DNA from: Myxococcota bacterium
GTDB lineage: Bacteria > Myxococcota_A > UBA796 > UBA9615 > JAKLKC01
Reading direction: 5' to 3'
DNA length: 41,377 nucleotides
Assembly: GCA_023150875.1 (NCBI GenBank)
Contig: JAKLKC010000056.1
Location: 1 to 41,377 of the forward strand
The notes beneath the pieces were generated by a model. The model saw only the letters and a program-made list of their open reading frames with translations, was not told where the DNA came from and did no database searches. A program made the position numbers and the translations under genes. Within the stretch, counting starts at the first letter, position 1. Each line of letters begins with the position of its first letter. This document shows positions 36,205 to 41,377 of this stretch, piece by piece.

Positions 36205-37023
36205 ATGGCGGCGACGACGGAGATCCCCCCCACCGCCCAGGCGTTCGACAGCTCGGCGCCCACCTACGACGCCGAGTTCACGCACCAGGCGGTGCCGCTG
36301 CTGCTCCGGGAACTGGTCTGGCGGGAGTGCGACCGCGTGTTCCCGAGGCGGGCCCGCCTGCTGGACGTCGGCTGCGGCACGGGGGAGGACGCCGTCTACT
36401 ACGCCGATCGCCACTGCACCGTCACCGGGATCGACGCCTCCCGGGAGATGATCAAGGAGGCCAAGGGCAAGCTCCGGCGGATGCGGATCGACAAGTCGAA
36501 GGTCGACCTGCAGGATCTGCCCGTGGACCGGCTGGCCGAGCTCCAGCCCGTGGGTCCCTTCGACGCCGCCCTGGCGAACTTCGGCGTCCTGAACTGCGTC
36601 GCCGACCTGAACGGCTTCGGCCGGGACCTCTCCGCCTTGCTGGCTCCGGGCGCGCCATTCGTCGCCGTGATCGCCGGGCTCTCCCACATCCCCACCGAGC
36701 TGGACCTCATCCGGCGAGGGCGTTTCTCGCGGGTGCTGGAGCGGGTGCGCCATCCGGAGATGGAGGTCCCGGTCAAGGAGGTGCCGGTGCCGGTCCATTG
36801 CTGGCGGACGACCCAGGTGGAGACGGCCCTCGCCTCGTGGTTCACCCTGGAGCGATGCCGCGGGCTGGGGATCCTGATCCCGCCCCCCCACCTGTCGGGG
36901 TTCTACCGCCGTCACCACCGGCTCTTCCTGGCCCTGGAGCGCTGGGAGCAGCGGGCGGGCCACCTCCCGCTGGTCCGGGACCTCGGGGAGCACGTCCTGA
37001 TGGTGTTCCGGCGCAATCCCTGA
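36205..37023 (+). CDS. Class I SAM-dependent methyltransferase
   Basis: 272 residues. ATG 36205 has GAGG nearby; a GTG at 36196 with AGGAG is an alternative. Motif I is [11 protein letters not shown] (about 52-62), with [18 protein letters not shown] as the adenosine-binding acidic loop and [17 protein letters not shown] as motif IV. A C-terminal helical part ([38 protein letters not shown]) resembles lipid or isoprenoid methyltransferases. It starts 22 bp after the radical-SAM-like gene, so the pair probably shares a pathway, which I cannot name. Confidence 0.82.
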   Translation: MAATTEIPPTAQAFDSSAPTYDAEFTHQAVPLLLRELVWRECDRVFPRRARLLDVGCGTGEDAVYYADRHCTVTGIDASREMIKEAKGKLRRMRIDKSKVDLQDLPVDRLAELQPVGPFDAALANFGVLNCVADLNGFGRDLSALLAPGAPFVAVIAGLSHIPTELDLIRRGRFSRVLERVRHPEMEVPVKEVPVPVHCWRTTQVETALASWFTLERCRGLGILIPPPHLSGFYRRHHRLFLALERWEQRAGHLPLVRDLGEHVLMVFRRNP

Positions 37024-37082
37024 GCGGGCGCGGCGGGGGCTCCGGACAGGTCGAGTTCCCTCACCCCCCTCGGGAGCGGTCC

Positions 37083-38564
37083 ATGCAGGGAAGACACGTC
37101 GTCGCCATCGACCAGGGCACCACCGGGACGACGGTCCTGGTTCTCGACGAGGGCCTCGAGGTCCTGGCCCGGGTGAACCGCGAGCACCCTCAGGTCTATC
37201 CGCGGCCCGGTTGGGTCGAACACGATCCCGAGGCGATCTGGGCCTCGACGCTGGAGACCCTCGAGCGGGCGCTGGCCGATGCCGGGGCGGGCCCCGGGGA
37301 CGTCGCCGCGGTGGGGATCACCAACCAGCGGGAGACGACGGTCCTGTGGGAGCGGGCGACGGGACGGCCGGTCCACAACGCCATCGTCTGGCAGTGCCGC
37401 CGCACCGCCGACCGGTGCGCCGAGATGAAGGCCCGCGGCCTGGAACCCCTGTTCCGGGAGAGGACCGGGCTGGTGCTGGACCCCTACTTCTCCGGCACCA
37501 AGATCGCGTGGATCCTGGACCAGGATCCCGCCCTCCGGCGCCGCGCCGAGGCCGGCGAGCTGGCATTCGGCACCGTGGACAGCTTCCTGCTGTGGCGCCT
37601 GACGGGGGGCCGCGTCCACGCCACGGACGCCAGCAACGCCTCCCGCACCCTGCTCATGGACCTCCGCCGGCTGGACTGGGACGACGAGCTGCTCGCCCAC
37701 GTCGGGGTGCCTCGGGCGGTCCTCCCGGCGATCCGGGGCAACGCCGAGGTGCTGGGCGAGGTGGCCCCGGGCCTGCCGCTGCGCGCCGGGACCCCGGTCG
37801 CGGGGATGGCGGGGGACCAGCAGGCGGCCCTCTTCGGCCAGCTCTGCTTGAGGCCGGGTGACGCCAAGTGCACCTTCGGCACCGGGGCCTTCCTGCTGAT
37901 GAACACCGGGCCCGAGCCGGTGCCGTCCCGGTCGGGGCTGTTGACCACGGTGGGCTGGAAGGTCGGCGGCCGGGTCACCTACGCCCTGGAGGGAAGCGCC
38001 TTCATCGCCGGAGCCGCCGTGCAGTGGCTGCGGGACGGCCTGGGGATCATCCGGAGTGCCGCCGAGGTCGAGGCCCTGGCGCGGTCGGTGCCGGACTCGG
38101 GGGGGGTGACCTTCGTGCCCGCCCTCACCGGCCTCGGCGCTCCCCATTGGAGGCCGGAGGCTCGGGGGGTCATCGCCGGCATCGACCGAGGGGTGACCGC
38201 GGGGCACCTGGCCCGGGCGGCCCTGGAGGGGATCGCGCTCCAGAACACCGACGTGCTGGACGCCATGCGCGCCGACTCGGGCCGCGCCCTGACCGCCCTG
38301 AGGGTGGACGGCGGGGCCGCCGCCAACGACCTGCTCATGCAGTACCAGGCCGACGTGCTGGAGGCGCGGGTGGTGCGGCCCCGGATGCTGGAGACCACGG
38401 CCCTTGGGTCCGCCCTGATGGCGGGCCTCGCCGTGGGGATCTGGCAGGACCAGGAGGCCCTGGCGGGCGCCTGGAAGGCGGACAGGACCTTCGAGCCCCG
38501 GATGACCGCCGGCGAGGTCCGCGCCCACCGCGCGCGCTGGTCCGCCGCGGTGGCGAAGGCGTGA
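37083..38564 (+). CDS. glpK: Glycerol kinase
   Basis: 493 residues, the normal length. ATG 37083 is preceded by GGGAGCGG. It is a FGGY sugar-kinase fold: [10 protein letters not shown] (phosphate-1 loop), [45 protein letters not shown] with [17 protein letters not shown] (catalytic Asp region), [14 protein letters not shown] and [19 protein letters not shown] (adenosine site). These match glycerol kinase rather than xylulokinase. It makes sn-glycerol-3-phosphate from glycerol and ATP in the cytoplasm. No glpF or glpD is next to it. It is 59 bp downstream of the methyltransferase. Confidence 0.95.
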   Translation: MQGRHVVAIDQGTTGTTVLVLDEGLEVLARVNREHPQVYPRPGWVEHDPEAIWASTLETLERALADAGAGPGDVAAVGITNQRETTVLWERATGRPVHNAIVWQCRRTADRCAEMKARGLEPLFRERTGLVLDPYFSGTKIAWILDQDPALRRRAEAGELAFGTVDSFLLWRLTGGRVHATDASNASRTLLMDLRRLDWDDELLAHVGVPRAVLPAIRGNAEVLGEVAPGLPLRAGTPVAGMAGDQQAALFGQLCLRPGDAKCTFGTGAFLLMNTGPEPVPSRSGLLTTVGWKVGGRVTYALEGSAFIAGAAVQWLRDGLGIIRSAAEVEALARSVPDSGGVTFVPALTGLGAPHWRPEARGVIAGIDRGVTAGHLARAALEGIALQNTDVLDAMRADSGRALTALRVDGGAAANDLLMQYQADVLEARVVRPRMLETTALGSALMAGLAVGIWQDQEALAGAWKADRTFEPRMTAGEVRAHRARWSAAVAKA

Positions 38565-38658
38565 GGGCCCTCCTCCCGCCCGGGGTCCGAGGTGGACGCA
38601 GGGGGAGGGTCAAGGCCGGCGCCGACCCTATGGGCTCCGGTCTCCCGCCGGACCCGCC

Positions 38659-39354
38659 GTGACGCGGGGAGCCGGTCGGGAGGAGCCACGGCCCGGGGCA
38701 ATCCGCGGGCCCACGGCGCGGGCGATCATCCTCCTGGCCCTCGCCCTGGTGTTCCACGCCTTGTGGTGGCACCCCGCGGTCTGGCCCCTGAAGCTGCTGG
38801 TGGTGCTGCTCCACGAGGGGGGCCACGCCTTGGCGACCCTGGTCACCGGCGGGCGGGTCGTGGAGCTGGGCATCGACCCCGGCCAGGGGGGACACACCCT
38901 CTCCCAGGGCGGGAGCCGGTTCCTGGTGCTCAACGGGGGCTATCTGGGCTCCCTCCTCGCCGGCGCGGCGCTGCTCTCGGCGTCCCGGACGGGGCCGGGG
39001 GCCCGACGAGCGTCGGCGTTTCTGGGGGCGGCGATCCTGGTGGCGGCAGGGATCTGGGTGCCCCTCATGTCGTTCGCTTTCGTCTTCTGCGTCGTGGCGG
39101 GGGGCGCCTTGTTGGGACTGGCTCTCCGGCTGCCCGCGGCGGCCGCGGCGTGGTCGCTGCGAGCGGTGGGGGTCTTCTCGGTGCTGTACGCCTTCACCGA
39201 CATCCGTGACGACGTCTTCGGCGCCCCGCCTGGGGCGGTGACCGACGCGACGATGCTCGCCGCCTTCACCGGGATCCCAGCCCCCTTCTGGGGCGTCGCC
39301 TGGCTGGGAGCGGGAGCGGCGGTCCTGTGGAGGATGCGTCGCTCGCTGGTGTGA
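38659..39354 (+). CDS. M50B-like membrane zinc-protease-family protein
   Basis: 231 residues from GTG 38659; the Shine-Dalgarno is weak, so the start is tentative. After a basic N-terminus come five to six membrane helices. HEGGH at residues 52-56 fits the HExxH zinc motif of the M50B group, and the following YLGSLLAGAALL segment is typical of it. A later acidic-loop segment (YAFTDIRDDVFG, about 178-189) could supply the third metal ligand. Members of this group occur widely in bacteria and actinobacteria; substrates are unknown. Confidence 0.75.
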   Translation: MTRGAGREEPRPGAIRGPTARAIILLALALVFHALWWHPAVWPLKLLVVLLHEGGHALATLVTGGRVVELGIDPGQGGHTLSQGGSRFLVLNGGYLGSLLAGAALLSASRTGPGARRASAFLGAAILVAAGIWVPLMSFAFVFCVVAGGALLGLALRLPAAAAAWSLRAVGVFSVLYAFTDIRDDVFGAPPGAVTDATMLAAFTGIPAPFWGVAWLGAGAAVLWRMRRSLV

Positions 39355-39753
39355 TGGGGAGGGGGGGGCGGCGGGGGGAAGCTCCGGCGGGACTGGGGTG
39401 TTCGCGTCGCGACGCGCGGGGGCCGGCGGGGGGCGGGCGGCCTCCCGCGAGCCCCCGCCGCAGCTCCAAACTACCCCCCCACCCTAGAAAGGGGCGGGGG
39501 GTGGGAGGAGGGACGACTGTAGAACGAGCATTTCCTATACGCTGGCCGCCCAGAGCTCCGGGCCTTCCCGCCCTTTCCTCTGCGTTCTCTGCGGGCCCTG
39601 GACGGGCCACTCTGCGCGGGCGAACCAAGGACGGCGAGCCATCCACGGCCGCCGGCAGTCTTCACGAACCGCCCTGGGTGGCAACCGGATAGGCACAGAA
39701 CGGCCCACCCGCAGGAGGCGTGCGGGATCCCCCCGTCACCCCCACGCCCCCCA
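39355..39753. other. Intergenic region with G-quadruplex-like tracts and a hairpin
   Basis: 399 bp between convergent genes, with no supported gene. G-runs at 39356-39378 and 39491-39512 each fit a G-quadruplex pattern on the plus strand, and the second faces a C-rich arm (39472-39484) that could form a hairpin with it. A less GC-rich patch near 39521-39541 (TAGAAC...CTATAC) could hold a promoter for a small RNA, but nothing confirms it. CCCGCA (39708-39713) pairs with TGCGGG (39721-39726) and may end the cca gene on the minus strand. Confidence 0.4.
39708..39726 (-). terminator. Hairpin downstream of the CCA-adding enzyme gene
   Basis: A 6-bp perfect stem (CCCGCA/TGCGGG) with a 7-nt loop begins 27 nt after the stop codon on the minus strand. 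No T-tract follows, so termination is uncertain. Confidence 0.35.
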
Positions 39754-41082
39754 TCACCCCCTCCCCGCCAGCTCCCGCGCCAGTCCCAGCGCCTCCTCGC
39801 GGCTCCCCACCCGGCCGTCGAGCTGCGCCTCTCGGACGGCGCCCAGGATCCTCCCCACCTCAGGCCCCGGCTCCACCCCCAGCGCCAGCACGTCACGCCC
39901 CAGCACCAGCGGCGCCAGCGGCCGCGTCGCGCCCAGCGCCCGGGCCCGCTCCGCGAGCCAATCCCCCGCCGGGAACCGCCCCTCCCGAGCCTCGGGCGTC
40001 CCCCGGCCCAGGTGGTCCGCCCGGGCGAGCCGGATCAGCGACTCCAGGTCGACCCTCTCCACCAGGCGCCTCACCGCCCCGTCCGAGACCGCCGCCGCGG
40101 CCATGAGCTGGGCCGGCCGCAAGTGCTCCCGCACCAGCGCCTCCACCGCGTCCGCCAAGGGCCCGCGCCGTCCGTGCCGCTCCAGGAAGGCCCGCGCCAT
40201 CCGCGCCCCCCGCGTGTCGTGCTCGGGACTCCGCACCCGACCGTCGAAGCCCATGAACGTGGTCTTCGGCTTCGCCACGTCGTGGAGCAGCGCCGCCAGC
40301 ATCACGGGGAGGTCCCGGTCCGGATCCCCGGTGCGGGCCTTCGCCGCCTCGTCCACCACCATGAGCGTGTGCGTCCACACGTCTCCCTCGGGGTGGAACC
40401 GCGGGTCCTGGGGCACGCCGACCATCTCCGTCAGCTCCGGGAAGACCCGGCCGAGGCCGATCCTCGGGATCCACGCGAGCCCCAAGGAAGGCCGCCGCGC
40501 CTCCAGCAGCAGCCGAGACAGCTCGCTCCAGATCCGTTCCCCGGCAGCCCGGCCCACGTCGGCCTGCCGGCACAGGGAGATCGCCTCCTTCGTGGGGGTG
40601 AACCCCAGCGTCCCCGCGAACCGCATCACCCGCAGCGGCCGGAGGGGATCGTCCAGGAACGCCCGCGACACCGGTCGCAGCCGGTAGCCGGCGAGGTCGT
40701 CCACGCCGCCGACGAGGTCCAGCAGCTCCCCCGTGAGGGGATCGGCGAGAAGGGCGTTGACCGTCAGGTCCCGTCGGGCACACGCGCCTCGGAGCACCTC
40801 CGGGGCCGCCGACTCCCCTCCCCAGGCGACGTCCACCAGCCCGGGGCCGGACCCGACCCGCCACACCGGATACTGGCGGCCCGCCAGCACCACCTTGCCG
40901 AAGCGGCGCAGCAGCCCCCCCAGCCTCTCGGGCGCCAGCCCGAACACCTCGACGTCGGCGTCGGTGACGAGGCGCCCCAGGAGCCGATCCCGCACCGAGC
41001 CCCCGGCGAGGAAGGCCCTTCCCCCCTCGCGGGCGACCGCGGCGGCGATGCGGCGGGACAGGGCGAGGGAGGGAGTGTCCAC
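39754..41082 (-). CDS. CCA tRNA nucleotidyltransferase / poly(A) polymerase family with HD domain
   Basis: 442 residues from GTG 41082, chosen because the conserved domain begins a few residues later; no good Shine-Dalgarno is visible and upstream in-frame sequence is low-complexity. It is a class II nucleotidyltransferase: FLAGGSVRDRLLG (24-36), catalytic DAD (41-43), ARRDLTVNAL (102-111), DDPLRPLRVMRFAGTLGF (144-161). An HD domain follows with TLMVVDEAA, LLHDVAKP (266-272) and EHDTRGARMA. Established knowledge: such enzymes add or repair the 3' CCA of tRNA, and the HD domain often adds 2',3'-phosphatase or phosphodiesterase activity. Poly(A) polymerase function cannot be excluded. Confidence 0.9.
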   Translation of the reverse strand: MDTPSLALSRRIAAAVAREGGRAFLAGGSVRDRLLGRLVTDADVEVFGLAPERLGGLLRRFGKVVLAGRQYPVWRVGSGPGLVDVAWGGESAAPEVLRGACARRDLTVNALLADPLTGELLDLVGGVDDLAGYRLRPVSRAFLDDPLRPLRVMRFAGTLGFTPTKEAISLCRQADVGRAAGERIWSELSRLLLEARRPSLGLAWIPRIGLGRVFPELTEMVGVPQDPRFHPEGDVWTHTLMVVDEAAKARTGDPDRDLPVMLAALLHDVAKPKTTFMGFDGRVRSPEHDTRGARMARAFLERHGRRGPLADAVEALVREHLRPAQLMAAAAVSDGAVRRLVERVDLESLIRLARADHLGRGTPEAREGRFPAGDWLAERARALGATRPLAPLVLGRDVLALGVEPGPEVGRILGAVREAQLDGRVGSREEALGLARELAGRG

Positions 41083-41377
41083 AGGAACACGATGGGGGGC
41101 GGGCGCGGTCCTGAGAAGGGGGGGACAGCGGTCCCGTCGGCGATCCCCAGGCCCGGGGCCCGGAGGGCCACCCGGCCGGACAGCACCGCCCCTACGCCCG
41201 GGTACGCGGTGCGCCATGCCATCGTCGTCACTACAGAAGAGGGTGGACTCGGTGCCCGCGCCCCGGGTGACCCCGGTCAGACTCGGGTTTCGCGCTTCCG
41301 GGCCGTCGCGAGGTCCAGGACGGGCCGAGCCCCGGCAAGGAGCAGGGCCGGATTTCGCGGGAGGTGTGGTGGACCCA
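41083..41377. other. End of window, no confirmed gene
   Basis: An open frame starts at ATG 41217 on the plus strand and runs off the window (54 codons, opening MPSSSLQKRVDSVPAP). It has no Shine-Dalgarno and its translation is Pro/Arg/Gly-rich, so it may be chance. The region should hold the promoter of the minus-strand CCA-adding enzyme gene, but I see no clear element. Confidence 0.3.

Noticed and set aside
39355-39753. tRNA or other structured RNA gene
   Set aside because: No T-loop-like GGTTCGAATCC or cloverleaf arrangement could be found on either strand.
41217-41377. Start of a further plus-strand gene at the window end
   Set aside because: No Shine-Dalgarno, a low-complexity translation, and too little sequence to judge.

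Overview
The window is very GC-rich throughout. Its proteins point to an uncultured member of the Myxococcota or a related deltaproteobacterial lineage. Two secreted proteins end in MYXO-CTERM-like tails (a Cys motif, a hydrophobic stretch, then an Arg cluster). One of these is a DUF2330 protein, and several secreted proteins carry Asp-rich linkers. Start codons are often GTG with good Shine-Dalgarno sequences. I found no tRNA, rRNA, CRISPR array, transposase or integrase.

Layout. 1-3,500: the 3' end of a gene carrying an in-frame 51-bp tandem repeat, a secreted alpha/beta-hydrolase-like lipoprotein, and a Cys-rich/Asp-rich surface protein. 3,500-7,700: housekeeping and small genes (dicarboxylate/glutamate-type symporter, greB, msrB, a hypothetical, a DUF2231-like membrane protein, a TPR protein). 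7,100-20,700: a complete respiratory nitrate reductase locus, all on the minus strand. In transcription order it reads GAF-GAF-winged helix-BTAD regulator, membrane-anchored diheme cytochrome c, narG, narH, narJ, narI, two NarK-type transporters, TPR protein. 20,700-24,900: a three-gene minus-strand glycan cassette (GT4 glycosyltransferase, glycogen-debranching-type enzyme, translationally coupled hypothetical). 25,100-28,800: a DUF2330/MYXO-CTERM protein, then a small gene coupled to a frameshifted, N-terminally truncated SMC/RecF-like ATPase. 28,800-34,500: a methyltransferase and two tandem paralogous Ig-domain/beta-barrel outer-membrane proteins. 34,800-41,100: a radical-SAM-like protein that has lost its Cys motif, a methyltransferase, glycerol kinase, an M50B-like membrane protein and a CCA-adding enzyme.

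How it works together. The nar genes form one co-directional, tightly spaced series with several ATGA overlaps. NarK1 and NarK2 would bring nitrate in and exchange nitrite, so the NarGHI active site is most likely cytoplasmic. NarI carries the four expected heme-b histidines. The extra diheme cytochrome c would act on the outer face of the membrane. The regulator immediately upstream has a SARP-like DNA-binding/BTAD half and a Cys-rich second GAF domain. Just downstream of it, ahead of the cytochrome gene, lies a hexamer direct repeat with an exact 11-bp period, ten bases from a -10-like element. That is the geometry of a SARP operator, so the regulator plausibly senses redox, NO or nitrate and switches on the cytochrome-nar operon. 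This local regulatory circuit is the most interesting system in the window. The truncated ATPase locus and the Cys-less radical-SAM-like protein are the next best leads.
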